Below, piece after piece: positions 1 through 12,300 of a stretch of 64,000 nt of DNA. Under the pieces are notes generated by a model. The model was not told the origin of the DNA. It was given only the letters and a program-made list of their open reading frames with translations, and searched no databases. The position numbers and the translations under genes are program-made. Positions within the stretch are counted from its first letter, which is position 1. Every line of letters starts with the position of its first letter. Source of the DNA: Hydractinia symbiolongicarpus (Eukaryota > Cnidaria > Hydrozoa > Anthoathecata > Hydractiniidae); NCBI RefSeq assembly GCF_029227915.1, contig NC_079885.1, forward strand, positions 22,011,001 through 22,075,000. Direction: 5' to 3'.

Positions 1-29
1 ATAAAAAATCAAACTAAAATTACACTAAC

Positions 30-3000
30 CATGTGCGAATTTCTCGGTTTGTTTCGTCTGGTGATGACTTTAAAATGTCTAATACAACTGGGTGGCATGG
101 AAAATCACAGAAGGAAAACACTTCAGGATTGTATAGTGCACATTCAACCCAGGAAAGCTAAAATAGAAAAAAAATTATTCAAACAAACAAATTCTAGATT
201 AATCACCTTCAAAGGTTAAGCTTTGCTTGCAACTTTCAATGTAAAGCAGTTTTATGAACAACAATGATTTTTTTACTTTACACTGATCCAAATATATATT
301 CATTCTTTTACCTGTCCAAGGGCATTCTTCCATGGCTTATAAACATACTGGATTGGAAAGTTAGAGCTTGAAGTTGCTTTAAAGTAGGCAAACATAATTA
401 ACTGCAATCCTTTAGGATCCTTGATAATAAATTCAGGATGATCAAGTTCTTGAATAACTTGGTTCCAGTTTAACGCAGGGGCCAGCTCTTTAATGACTTC
501 TACAAATACGTCAACATTCCACGATTGTGGTGGGTTGTCCAGACTGCTCATTCGATTGTTGCTAAAATTCTTAAACAAGTCATAATTTTAACTTAACTTT
601 TGTTCGACTAGTTTTAGGTATAAAAAAATATTATACCCTAATTGTTTATAAAATTAGCAAATAACTTTATTGTAATTGTTGAAATCAATTCGTTTATAAC
701 ATCTTATTGGTAAATGCATAATGATATAATACTTACTTGCAACCCCCCACTTCCTTCAAGCCCAGATAATGTCCTTGCCATTAAAGCTGTAAACATATAA
801 ACAAAATGTAAACACTAGAGCATATGCACATAAAAAAATACAGTTAGTAAGTGTAAATTAACTTTAGTAAGCTAAAAAAGTACCTATAACTTTGGCTACA
901 TTTGTTGCATTTAGGGCCGCAATACCAAAGTTTAAAAGAGTTTCCCTGCAATCATCTTTTCTAAAAAATTATAGGTTGTGTTTATAATACAAAGTTTTAT
1001 TATAGGTTTACTTAAGTCTACGTACTTTTTAAAAAATGAAAAGTAGTCTGCTATAAAGTAAATGAAATAAAAAATCAATCAAAAATTTAATTGGGTTAAA
1101 GTGTGCCCAATTCAATTTTGTCATTTATTATTCCCCATAGAGCTTTAAACAAAAACAAACAATATTTAAAAATTATTATTTCATTGCTAATACCCTGTGG
1201 ACACCTGTTTTAACCGCCATGTACAAACATTGTGTTAAAAACATTTCCTTTCTATGCATTAAATTAGTGTCTGACTTTAATTACTTGCATCATACTTACG
1301 TAGTCATACATGTATAACCCAACTCTTCTATAATTTCACACATGTTACCCTCCATCTACAAATTTAAAATAATTTTTTGACTACAACATAGGCGTGTTAT
1401 TACAACATTGCTGCTAAGTGCAGCTAAAAAAACTCAGCAGTTGGCAACAATGGTTAACGTGCTTTTATAAAATAAGCAATCACGTCAGCAAATGTATTGC
1501 TGATGTTATAAAAAAAGTTCTTAAAAAATAGACTTTAACTACAATTTAAAATAAAAAAAATCACTATGTGCCCATGTTCTTCTATGTCATGTTGACAGTT
1601 TGACTACCAACGTAATTTTTTATTTCAGATGTGTCTGTAGTGAAAAAAAAAAATTCATACCATGAATTTTACGATAGAGCCAACTTCGTGGTTCAACACG
1701 ATTTGTTCCTCCTGTAGTTGTTTTATCGGGTAAAGTAAAGGTGCAAGAACGGCAGGCACACGCTCCCTAGGAAAGTCTTTACGCAAAGAGTTCAAAAACG
1801 ATTGTAATTGTTCTTCTGGTACAATTTTTTCTTCTTGCACAGGATTTAATAAATACGACAGCAACAAATGCAAAACCTCTATTGCAACGTCACCAAGTCC
1901 AACTGACTCTTGTATAACTGAACCACTTAGTTCTAAAAACATATGCGATGATTGTTTATGAAACTATATTCTTTATTTGGATACATATATTCTTTTAAAA
2001 AACAAACAATGTAGAGAACTATTAACTAAAAATTGGTAATTACCTGAGTCAATATATGATCTTAAAAGTTCAGGTAATTTCTGCTTCACGAATGTCTGAG
2101 CTATAAAGACAAATGATTTTGGAAGAAAAGCTAACTTGAGGGTTACACCAAAATATGATCACATAGCAAACATTGCATAGATATTTAGATAAAATGTGGC
2201 TGGGTTTTTGAATGCAATGACAGTGCTTAAAATTACATTTTACCATGATCCCTGAGAATATAAAATGACAGTGCAAGTCAATTTTGGAGGTCGAAAAAAA
2301 TATCAAAATTATTGCAGAGAAATATTAACCAGGATTTGAAACTATTCTAAATTATCTAGTTGAAGCGCGATGTAACATTGTTTACTTGCTCAGAATTTTT
2401 CGTGGTTATAAACTTAGCTACACTCTTGATTGGCAATATGTTATTTTTTCCTTAGTTACATTTCGAAAGCGTTTTTTCGCTTGTGGAAGGCACAATAAGT
2501 TGTTGGTCAACTTAACTGTTTGTTCAGTATACTAATGGTCAAATGTCACATTTTGTCTGAATTTAAAAAAATTATCAAATTTCGAACACTATAGTTGCTC
2601 ATAAAAAACAACAAGAATTTAAACCTAGGATAAAGCTACCATTTTGACAGGTAGATGCACTTTAAACACAATGTATGTTCGAATGTGAAACTGTGGAAAA
2701 GAATATTGTTGCCAATTTTCTTTTGCACAATATGGAAAAAAATCTCATAGATTTAAAAGTTTTTTTAGGGATGTGCAGAGTAAAATATATAAAAAGTTTG
2801 TTTTAAACATCCTGAAAGTGATGTAAACTGTTTTCTTACTGCATGACAACATGGCGTGTAGTAAAGAAAATTAACTGAAATGCATTTTTAATATCATGAG
2901 GCCAATTGTTTTCAAAAAGTTAAGGGGTTTTCCAAGAGTATGCCATGTTTTTAAATTTTTTCTTAGAATGAACTACTTGGACAAAAACAAAAATTTAAAT

Positions 3001-6000
3001 GATCAAAATAACTCATAAGCAGCTGCCCAGGTGACTAAAAACAGACTTAAACCAAAAACTAAAATCAGAGAAAATGTTGTATTTCCCATTTTCAACTTTC
3101 CAAGGAGTATATATACTCTATTTTAGGGGGCTTAATGGAGTTTCGAGGAGCTGTGGGGACCCTAAACTTAGTACATTATAAAACACATGTAGGTGCAGTT
3201 TTACTTTGTAAACAGAAGTTCAACATAACAACATAAAAAAACATACCAGCTGATCTGAAATCTGGAATAAATGAGCTTTGTAAGCCAATACCAAAAACAA
3301 TCTAGAAACAAAAAATCACTTTCAATGTATTTTGAATGATATCAAATGATGCAGATAGCACCCATTCAATTAAAATTTGACAGGTGAAATATATTCTGTA
3401 CATTTACACTAGGGTCATTATCAGCAAATAGAAAATAAATAAAAATCACAATGCAAAGGCTCTTACCTCCTGAACTTTTGATAGTTTTAAACTTTTACTA
3501 AATAGGTAGAGAAACTGTAAAGTCGGTTTGACGGACTAAAACAACAATAAAGCATAAAAGCAAAATCTAATCACATAACCAAAAAAAAAAATGAAAAGGA
3601 AGCAAATTATTAAATTTAAAGTCATTTGGGACTATAGTATAAGATACAGGCTTTCTTGCGATATCCTTCAAAGTCAACAATTTAATACCTTTTGAAAAAC
3701 CTCAGGATTCTCAAGCGAATAACAGAGTATTGAAGCAAAATTTGGCTTAGTAACTAATTCTTGACAGCCTTCTAAAAATAGCTGAACCTAAAAAAATAGT
3801 TAAAAAGGTAATTGGACATACAATTTAAACTTTGGCATTTGCAGTGCAGGCTTCTTAAAAACAGGAGTGAGATAGAATGCACAGTCTTAATAATTTGGAC
3901 TAGTTATTTTAAAGACATAGTGACAAACGCTTTTTGTTACACAAGCATCAAAATCTTAGAGCTTGAAAAAGAACATTTTGAAAACGTCTAATAATAAAAC
4001 GTTTAAGAATAATCTAAGACTTTTTGATAACAGCATATTTTTTCTTCTAAACAAAGTTTCACCTGTAGTATTTCTCGATTGACACTGTTATCACTACTAA
4101 AATCAAGATAAGACAAAAGACAACGGAATAAATGTCTTTCAGCTTCTGGACCGTACTTCTGGACAATCTAAAAGTAAATAAAAAGAAATAGAAAGGCCAG
4201 TGTTCTCTTGCACGTTTATGTTATCTTTTCCAATTGTTTTGGATTTCATGCTTATGTTTTGTTTTAGTTCAATATCACGACTTTAAAATATCGCCATTAT
4301 TTGGTATTATAAAGTAACATAACTTAAATAGGAAATGCATTCTCCATACTGTATACAAGTCTTGTCAATAAATTCAGGTTAGGTGTGCAACAATTCAGTG
4401 TTTTAAAAAAAACTTATTTTAAAAATAAAAAAAACTTGTCAGTTGTAGTAAAGCATTAAAGTTTTATCTTAGACTATAAGACAAACACAGAAATTATGTT
4501 ACTTCGTCTAGCAACAAGAATTGCACTAGTCAAACATGCAGTTCCTAGTGGGGTTTTATTAATCAATATTAATGGTAGCCTACACATAACTTAAATATAA
4601 AAAAATGCAATGATATGCTGCATTATCATAAAAAAACTTCGTAAAGAGTTTATTGGCATATATTCCTCGAAAAGGTTTCCGTTATAAAAAAATTAAGTTA
4701 ATTAAGTGGCACCGCAGCTTAAAGGTTATAACTCTGGTACTTTGTGTGGAAGACCAGGGTTCGATTTCCCTTGGTAATCCAATATGGGTTCACTGGGTTG
4801 GCTGTTGGATGTTGCAGAGAGTTGTCTAGCAGAGCGCGGAACCTATTGAGTCTGCATAGCTCCAATAAGCAATGAATACTCTAGGACTCCCCATCGAAGC
4901 CATGGCCCCTCCTGGAAATATTAGACGATATACCTATCAAGGGTTATCTTTCTTTCTGGTAGAGTTGAAAAAATTGAAAGCGATGTTTCGCATAAGGCGA
5001 GTTCAGGGTATTAGACGAAAAAGGGCAAATTTTATCTATAAAGTTGCCTGAACTCGCCTCCATATATACATGTGTTTTTGGTGAGTCGACACCCTGTTGT
5101 CCCTGTATTATCAGCACTGCTTAAGCTTTTACGTAATACTCCACCACGCCACTCCACACAAACTGTATGCTGCAAGGCAATATTGTGAACAGGTTGGGTG
5201 CTTATAGCTGTCATACTCTGTGCGGGAGACCAGGGTTCGATTCCTCTTTACTGTGATTCAACATGGGCGAGAGAATGTTACTAAAGCCCTGGGTGTTAAC
5301 CCAAGCTATGTGAGGGCAATTGGGAATATGGCACACTGTATGGGTCTGTTGGATGTTAAAATGAGCATTAAATACTCTAGGACTCTCCATCTAAGCCATG
5401 ACCCTCCTGGAAATAATAGACAGGGTATATCCCTCGATATTTGTAAGGCTAGCAATGTAAAATATGCACGTCATCTCATCTAGCGTATGATCCACCAACT
5501 CTGTGAAAAAAACACATTTAACGTTCTTATATCCATATCGTCAACATTGGTTATTTTAAACTTTTATTATCGTAGCGCTATCTGTCGCGGACCGTTCGGG
5601 GGGTATGACAAGAAAAAAAATACATTTATTTGTGGACAAATAAGCCGGATCCGACATGTACTATCATCCGATAATGCCGTGATGGATCCTTCAACTCCGT
5701 GAAATTTGAAAAACACGTTTGCTTTCTGATGACTAGCAAAAATATTTTAAAAATTAAAATATTCATTAGAAAACATTCTCAAATCATTGGACCCTCAGAA
5801 AAGTTATATATAACATGACCATAATTATAATCAATTAACTGAGATAACAATATATATAAAAAATGACCACCGTCGCGCTTGACTTGAAAATCACAAAAAG
5901 GTGTAGCCAGCTGAACTTACCGCCAAATTTTTGTCATGCGGGAGTTCCGACACCCCTAAAATGATTAAGTGATAGTATCAAACCCCCTGAATCGAATTCA

Positions 6001-6482
6001 TTCATTAAAAATGGTAGACAGAGCTGTGGTAAGTTGTTGTGGGCTTCGAAGGCAGTTTCACAGAGTTATCGGATTCACGGAGTTGGCGGATCATACGCTA
6101 GACTCAGGTTTTAAATACCGTGAGTAGGTTAGGATGCGAATATAGCTTCCAATATGATGCCCTAAGGACAGTATTTGCTACGCCTTAAACTTTTGGTAAA
6201 AGAAAATTTATTCCAACAATGTTATAAGATCATTTTTATCTCATCTGCGTTAATATTTGCTTTATAATTGACTGCCAAAAATTAATGACTTGCTGGGGTT
6301 TTGATTTGTTGTTTTGTTGTTCTCAGAGAAATTAAATTAAATGCAGAAACATAGGGAAATATACTTACAGCCTTAAGTTCTAAAACATTATTTTTATAGT
6401 TTTTCTTTGATAATTCTGTAACTGTAAAACTGATTTGTGACAAAGCAAGTGACAAACCATCCAAACAACCTCCTGTGGTCAT
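30..6482 (-). CDS. CNOT1: CCR4-NOT transcription complex subunit 1, N-terminal part (12 exons, partial)
   Basis: Scaffold of the cytoplasmic/nuclear CCR4-NOT deadenylase complex; this part is the N-terminal HEAT-repeat region that in other animals carries the NOT10/NOT11 module. Exons in transcription order: 6482-6369, 4167-4063, 3787-3689, 3535-3467, 3301-3247, 2100-2044, 1932-1661, 1355-1300, 960-884, 786-737, 569-312, 157-30. All have AG/GT borders and phases that join without a break, giving about 446 codons. Recognisable blocks include LDGLSLALSQISF near residue 8, GPEAERHLFRCLLSYLDFS in exon 2, VAIEVLHLLLSYLL and DFPRERVPAVLAPLLYP in exon 7, NPPQSWNVDV and ELDHPEFIIKDPKGLQL in exon 11, and NPEVFSFCDFPCHPVV in exon 12. 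I take the ATG at 6482 as start; the in-frame TTG upstream is not needed. Exon 11 uses a TTTAAG acceptor (exon start 569), the only choice that keeps frame. The gene continues beyond the left edge. Intron 1 (4168-6368) holds two SINE copies and an inverted-repeat element. Confidence 0.93.
4706..4928 (+). repeat. tRNA-derived SINE, copy 1
   Basis: Contains GACCAGGGTTCGATTTCCC, a tRNA B-box, in the 5' part, then a body with TGTTGGATGTT and AATACTCTAGGACTCCCCAT, CTCCTGGAAATATTAGAC. The body matches the copy at 5190. In CNOT1 intron 1. Confidence 0.7.
5190..5421 (+). repeat. tRNA-derived SINE, copy 2
   Basis: GAGACCAGGGTTCGATTCC (B-box), TGTTGGATGTTA, AATACTCTAGGACTCTCCAT, CTCCTGGAAATAATAGAC in the same order as copy 1. 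An A-box candidate, TAGCTGTCATACTCTG, lies about 20 bases before the B-box block. Confidence 0.7.
5479..6105. repeat. Inverted-repeat element with CTAGCGTATGATCC ends
   Basis: Left end CTAGCGTATGATCCACCAAC(TCTGTGA) and right end reverse complement CTAGCGTATGATCCGCCAAC(TCCGTGA), about 27 bp with two mismatches. An internal relative, GATGGATCCTTCAACTCCGT, occurs at 5681. Non-coding; inserted just after SINE copy 2. Confidence 0.7.
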
Positions 6483-7034
6483 TTCCAAATTCTAGCTAAC
6501 ACCATGAGCGCATTGCACTCTAAGGCGCATTTGGCCTAAACAAACCTAACTTGAAAGAGAAATTCGGAAAACTACGGACTTATCTATCAGGTTAATGAAA
6601 ATGTATTCCTTCCTTTGAGTTAGAACACAGCGTGATCGATACTTGTTTGGCGAATTTGAAATTGTCCGACGTGAAGAAGACTGGACTCTTGTTCAAAAAG
6701 AATATTATGCCGGTAGCGAAAAAAGTGTGATAAAAAACTGACTGTCTCAAAATGTTGCAAATTATACATAAGGATATTTATAAAACATTTACATGAATAA
6801 AAAACTAATTAGTTATTTTTTTCAATTTTCTAACATTTGGGCGAAATTTTATGTATTTCTTTTTGCTATACTTCATTTATAAAGTCAATGAAGACGTGAA
6901 TGTTGGTCAGTACTTTTGATTGAAGCGAGAGTTTTTATCGTCAGACAAATAAACCGAGTTCGAAAGTTGCTCTTTTGGGGTGTAAACAGGAATTCAAGTT
7001 TATTAACAACTTTGTTTATTTTTACTGTCTTGCA
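6483..7034. promoter_or_regulatory. Putative bidirectional promoter between CNOT1 and ARPC4
   Basis: The two start codons diverge across about 550 bp, so both 5'UTRs and promoters must lie here unless there are distant non-coding first exons. I see no convincing TATA box at a sensible distance for either gene; the part next to CNOT1 is less AT-rich than the middle. The head-to-head arrangement is visible; promoter activity is inferred. Confidence 0.4.
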
Positions 7035-7541
7035 ATGGCTGCGACTTTAAGGCCGTATCTTAATGCTGTTAGAGCAACTTTAGAAGCAACTTTATGCCTG
7101 GAAAATTTTTCTTCGCAAGTCGTTGAAAGACACGTCAAGCCAGAGGTAGAAGTACGAAGCAGTAAAGAACTTTTACTCGCCCCTCTTTGTGTTGCCAGAA
7201 ACGAAAAAGAAAAGGTTTTGATAGAAGGTTCGGTAAATTCTGTACGAGTCAGCATATCTGTGAAACAAGCTGATGAAATTGAAAAAATATTATGCCACAA
7301 ATTCATGCGCTTTATGATGTTGAGAGCAGAAAATTTCTTTGTTTTGCGACGTAAAGCAATTAAAGGATACGATATAAGTTTTTTGATAACCAATTTTCAT
7401 ACTGAGCAAATGTTCAAAAATAAGTTGGTTGATTTCGTTATTCAGTTTATGGAGGAAATAGACAAAGAAATCAGTGAAATGAAGTTGTCCGTGAATGCCA
7501 GAGCTCGTATTTCCGCAGAAGAATTTTTGAAGAATTTTTAA
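7035..7541 (+). CDS. ARPC4: Arp2/3 complex subunit 4 (p20-ARC)
   Basis: Core subunit of the Arp2/3 actin-nucleating complex; with ARPC2 it forms the clamp that contacts the mother filament. The product is 168 aa, the same length as the vertebrate protein as I recall it, and nearly every block is conserved: [18 protein letters not shown] at the start, [61 protein letters not shown] and [18 protein letters not shown] near the end. The frame is open upstream to 6975, but the ATG at 7035 matches the family N-terminus, so I start there. The gene has no introns, unlike its neighbours, which may be a lineage-specific intron loss. Candidate polyadenylation signal AATAAA at 8086-8091. It is transcribed away from CNOT1. 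Confidence 0.97.
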   Translation: MAATLRPYLNAVRATLEATLCLENFSSQVVERHVKPEVEVRSSKELLLAPLCVARNEKEKVLIEGSVNSVRVSISVKQADEIEKILCHKFMRFMMLRAENFFVLRRKAIKGYDISFLITNFHTEQMFKNKLVDFVIQFMEEIDKEISEMKLSVNARARISAEEFLKNF

Positions 7542-9314
7542 AGAGATTGACAGTAAATTATATGTAATGGTTTATTGTGTTTATTGACCTATTTGCTTCG
7601 CTATGTTGACAGATTTACCATTCACAAAGACTAATTAGTTGTTTTTTACTAGTTCCTATCAGTAAAGGTCTTGGTTTTTTCTTTAGCTCAGCTAGCTAAC
7701 TATATATATAAATAATGTTTTTTACTTAAAGTGTACAAAATGAAAGTGTCAATTAATTATAATTACGTGCCATCATGAAATAATGCAATTTTAACTTGTA
7801 TTTCTTTATTTTGTAATTTTTTTTTTATGGTATATATATTATAGTGAACTTGTTTGATTAAAAAATTCAAATAATTGTTACCTGTGCCTTGTGTCTCAAT
7901 TTTAGACCTGAAAGCTTACTTCGAATTTCATAGCTTGTATTTTCATCAGATCAGTTTCATTGTCACGCACGTTTTGTAGAAGTCATAAATATTGTACTTT
8001 TCTGTTTGTTTTTTTCCTGTGAAAAAGAACTTTTCTCCATTTGATTTTTTTGATTTTTTTAGTTTCCCATCTGTATTTATATAACAATAAAAAAGACATG
8101 ATGTTTTATGCAAAATATTTCACTGTCTTTTTCAAGACATTTATATTATACACATTTTTTAAACAAGAAAAATTTAGCATTGATGTTTCTTCACTTTTAA
8201 GAAGAATTTCTGTTTTATACCCGTTTTTATGAAATTTGGCATTAAAGGAATCTTAACACAAAAAAATATTTTTTTTATTATGCTATAGTGGACAAAACAT
8301 TACTTTGAAGTCTTTTGGAGTTTGTTAACAATCTTTTTTATTTTTTGACATATTTCGATGATATTTTTGTGATGTCATATAATGGCTTTGAAAAAAATAT
8401 GGAAACTGAAAATTAGCCATTTCCACACTTTCCCGCGCTGTACATCACTGGCTGCCAGAATTTGTTGATAAAGATCAGATCATAAACTTCCAAACTTTGC
8501 TTAAGATCAAGAGCATAAGTCCGCACTGTGAAAAAGTTTTTTATTTGCATAATTTTGCAAGATATTTTAAGTACTAATTTATGGTGACTACCTTGTTACA
8601 ACATCAATAATGATGTGATCAGGTCAGATTGAAATCTTTGTGTATATCTTCAGAACCAAATGAGATAAAAAAAATTATAAGTGATTTTTTATTCTCTATA
8701 ACATATAAAAATTATGATTCGTTTCCCTTGAAGACTGTGCAAAATCAAAGAAACAGCCCAGCAATCTCAGTTTGGCAATAAAACTGCTGACTTTAAGCCT
8801 ACCATGAAATGACAGTTTCCCAATCTACATTGTGTTGTTTTTCTGACCTGGGTGATTTAGGTTTCCTGAGCTGAAAAACTATAGAAACAAACAAACAAAC
8901 CATTACAGGGAGGATATGTGTGTTTTCAATTGATTACTTATTTACATATTCCAAACTACAACAAAAACAATTTTAATGCATATTATTCAATGATGTTTTT
9001 AGTCAGAACTTCAAGTATAATGTGATACATAACTGATTAGGCAATCACACCTAATACTTCCACCAAACCTGAACGTTGAAATAAGAAACTTAGAAAACTT
9101 CTGGTTTTAAAATATAAGATCAGGGTAAGAAATTTTGGAATAGACTCCCTGTCAGGTTTGTTAAAAAATGTGTTGCAATATGAGTAAGTAAAAATGGTAC
9201 ACTTTGTAAAATAATTTATACACGTATAGAATGTATTCGGTTTTCAAATTGTAAACTGTCAGTTTAATTCCAGAACTGTTTTGTGTTGCAGTTAAAGCAA
9301 GTTGAAATGGTATC
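7542..9314. other. Intergenic ARPC4 to TIMM21
   Basis: AT-rich DNA with long T and A runs. It contains the likely ARPC4 3'UTR, with AATAAA at 8086-8091. I see no other gene, RNA or clear repeat. Confidence 0.5.
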
Positions 9315-12300
9315 ATGTTAAAACTTTATAGTACAAAAACTCTTCGCAGTTGTCTAAACATTCCTACACAAAGATATATATTATCAATAACTTGCCGTCC
9401 TAATATTCAAAGACTTGATAGAAGAATAACATTTAAAAGTGGAAATTTTCATGGAAAAGACAGTCAAATATCAGAGGATGTAAAACCAGATGCAGGAGCT
9501 GTTACTGTTGGACAAAAAGGTATGTAGTAAATTTGCCCTGTTTAGGTTGCAAAAACTTTTCTATTGAAAAACAAATTTTTACATGTTTTTTTAAAAACAA
9601 TTGAAATTTTAAAATGAAGCTGAAGAATGCTTATAAAAAGTATTTTTTTAAGCTCAAAGTATGCTAAGGTTATGCTTAATAACAAAAATATTTATTGGAA
9701 TATGCTTATGAAAAACAAATAATCAGGCTCAAAACATGCTTATTTGAAAAAAAAATTTCATGTCACCACATACTGGTTGATTCAGACTTACAGAATAAAG
9801 AAAAACTACTCACGAAACAAACTTTTTTCTTAGGCTTTACATAATGCTTAGCACGTGCTTAAAAAATGTCATGCATTTTAAAAAAACCATGTATTCGTTA
9901 TTAACTTTTGCACATTCTGAACTTTCGTGCATTTGAGCAAAAAAATTGTTATTGCCTAAAATTTAGTAATATATATATTTGCTTTGCATAAAAATTAACA
10001 CATGCATAGTGACTCTTGTGCTTGATTTTAACCTGTAAGAAAGATTTTATGCTATTAAATTTCTAAAACAATTTCCACGCCCTGTTTAGTCCAACCTATT
10101 CTATTATGCAGCAAAGAGTAAGCATTCTTTAAAAGTATATTCAACAGGTATTGGGTGCAGTGTACTTACTTGTATTTGCTGTTGTTTTTTTTTGGCAAGT
10201 GAAACAAGCTGGCAAGGATGCAAGTTATGTTGGAATTTTACTCTTTGGCTTTGGTGTTACTGGTTAGTTTTTATTAATTATAGTATATATTGAGTATTTT
10301 ATTTATATAGTTATATAAGCAATAAGAAAAAAGTTAAATATAGGAATTTATTATTTGTGTAAGTTAACTGTTATTGACGAATTTTTTAATTAAACTGTAT
10401 ATACTCCATATGTAAATCTGGACGAACATTAAACGCTTCTAATGTCATACACATTCTAAAAAGATTTAAAGAACATTTAGCAGTTCAGAATTCAAAATCT
10501 GTTCCATCAAGTTAATAGAAAATTATGACCAGCATGTATCTGCATTGAAGCACAACACATATTTGTTGTTTATTAATACGATGTATCAAATAGATTTTTA
10601 AACTTCAATGTAAATCATTTCCAGAATACCAATTCTGATGCATTTACAGGTCTACTGTTTATTGTTGCAGTATTGTTTCTTCTAAAAAGGGCCTGCCAAA
10701 AAAAATGCTACTGATATGCCACTGTATTGCCATTAATAAATTCTGACATGAAAAACTCATTTAGCGACATTCTTTATCATGATTGTATTAAATCACATTG
10801 CCTTCATTACATTTGGCCGTCATTACGTGTAAGAAAAAATTGTCAATCCATACTATCATATTATATAAATTACTGCATTGTAGTGATGCTATATGTAGCT
10901 TTGTCTGTTATGTTTTTGATGTTGGTTTTATTTAATATATAATATGATAATGTGGTAATTGGACTGGAATAGAATCAGAGCAACTGTCAAAGCTTCTAAT
11001 ATTTTACTAAAAAAACACCCTAAGCAAACATTTTAAACCGTTTGGCATGTTGTGCCTCTCCCCAGTTCAAAACAGCATAACAGGTGTGGCAAATTTTTTG
11101 TGGCATTATTCATTGATTGATACCATTTTGGTACATGTTAAGAGAAAGGTGTTTGCAACGAGGATATATGGCTGCCATCTAGCTTATTGCAAGGAGGTAG
11201 TATCCTTGTCTTGTCTAGTCCCACTCGATTCTAGCCGGGAGACCCAGCATAACTTTTCTTACCACCAGGAAATGGGAATAGTTAAGAGGGAAAAATAACT
11301 CTGGGTCTCAAAAGATTTTTCTGTTGTCAGAATTCTAACCACACATTTTGATTAGTCAATTCTTTAGTTCTTTGCTCATGTGTTCAATATTGGGAATCTT
11401 TTGTTTTTAGCGAGAATGGCTTCACTCACCTGATCAAATTAATTCTTGTATTATTTAAGAGGGTAATATGTGACTATGCTGGCTTTGTGCTCATTGGTTA
11501 ATTGTAATGAGATGGATTTGAATTTTAAGGATTTACTCTGGCATTTATCTGCGTCTAAGCATTCGTTTGAGAGAAACTGAATTAGATATCCTTGAAGAAA
11601 GCTTTCTTCAAGGATATCTAGTTCAGTTAACCGTATTCAGACCGGGGTATATGGGGGCGAGTGTAGTCCTGGGGCTGGGGCTGGGGCAAAAATGCCCCCC
11701 TCCCCGGCCTGAATAGGGTTAACTAGGTTAACTCCTTTCCTGATCTTTGCAGCACTTAAAAGGCTACTGTGTGGTTTACACAGTAGCCTTTCAAGTCTCA
11801 CATTTCCATCTTTTTTTCCTTTAATACTTAAAGTACTTTTGGTACCAAAAAATATTTTTTCACTGATTTTTAGGAGCACTGGTTTGGTATGTTGCAAATG
11901 AGTTGTTATTTGGATTTAGCTCTAATGCTGTCTATTCTAAAGCTTTCAAAATTGTTAAAGCAGACCTAAAGGTGTGATGAATTTTATTGTTAGCAGCTTA
12001 TATGATATAAAAATGTCTTTTTTTATTGGAAAGTTATAGTAACATATAGTAGTTATAGTAAAATATAAGGGACAATAAAACCTGCTGTGTAGATATGTTT
12101 CGATTGTCCATACTGTTATTATCCTATTAGTGTCGGTGTAGTATATGCTGTATGTGTTATTGTGTCATTCATGTGGAAAAGAAAATTCTGGGAAAAACAG
12201 ACTATTTTAATATTAAACACGTTTTTTTTATACATTTGTGTCAGATGCTTATTTAGTTTTATAGTTTCTAATTTCTTTAAACATGTTTATATTTCCATGA

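Noticed and set aside
7022-7393. 123-codon minus frame over ARPC4
   Set aside because: Antisense shadow of the highly conserved ARPC4 coding sequence.
10161-10199. Earlier acceptor for TIMM21 exon 2 (after GGGTGCAG)
   Set aside because: It keeps frame but would insert a hydrophobic stretch absent from the family; the acceptor at 10199 follows a T-rich tract and restores the conserved VKQAGKDASY start.
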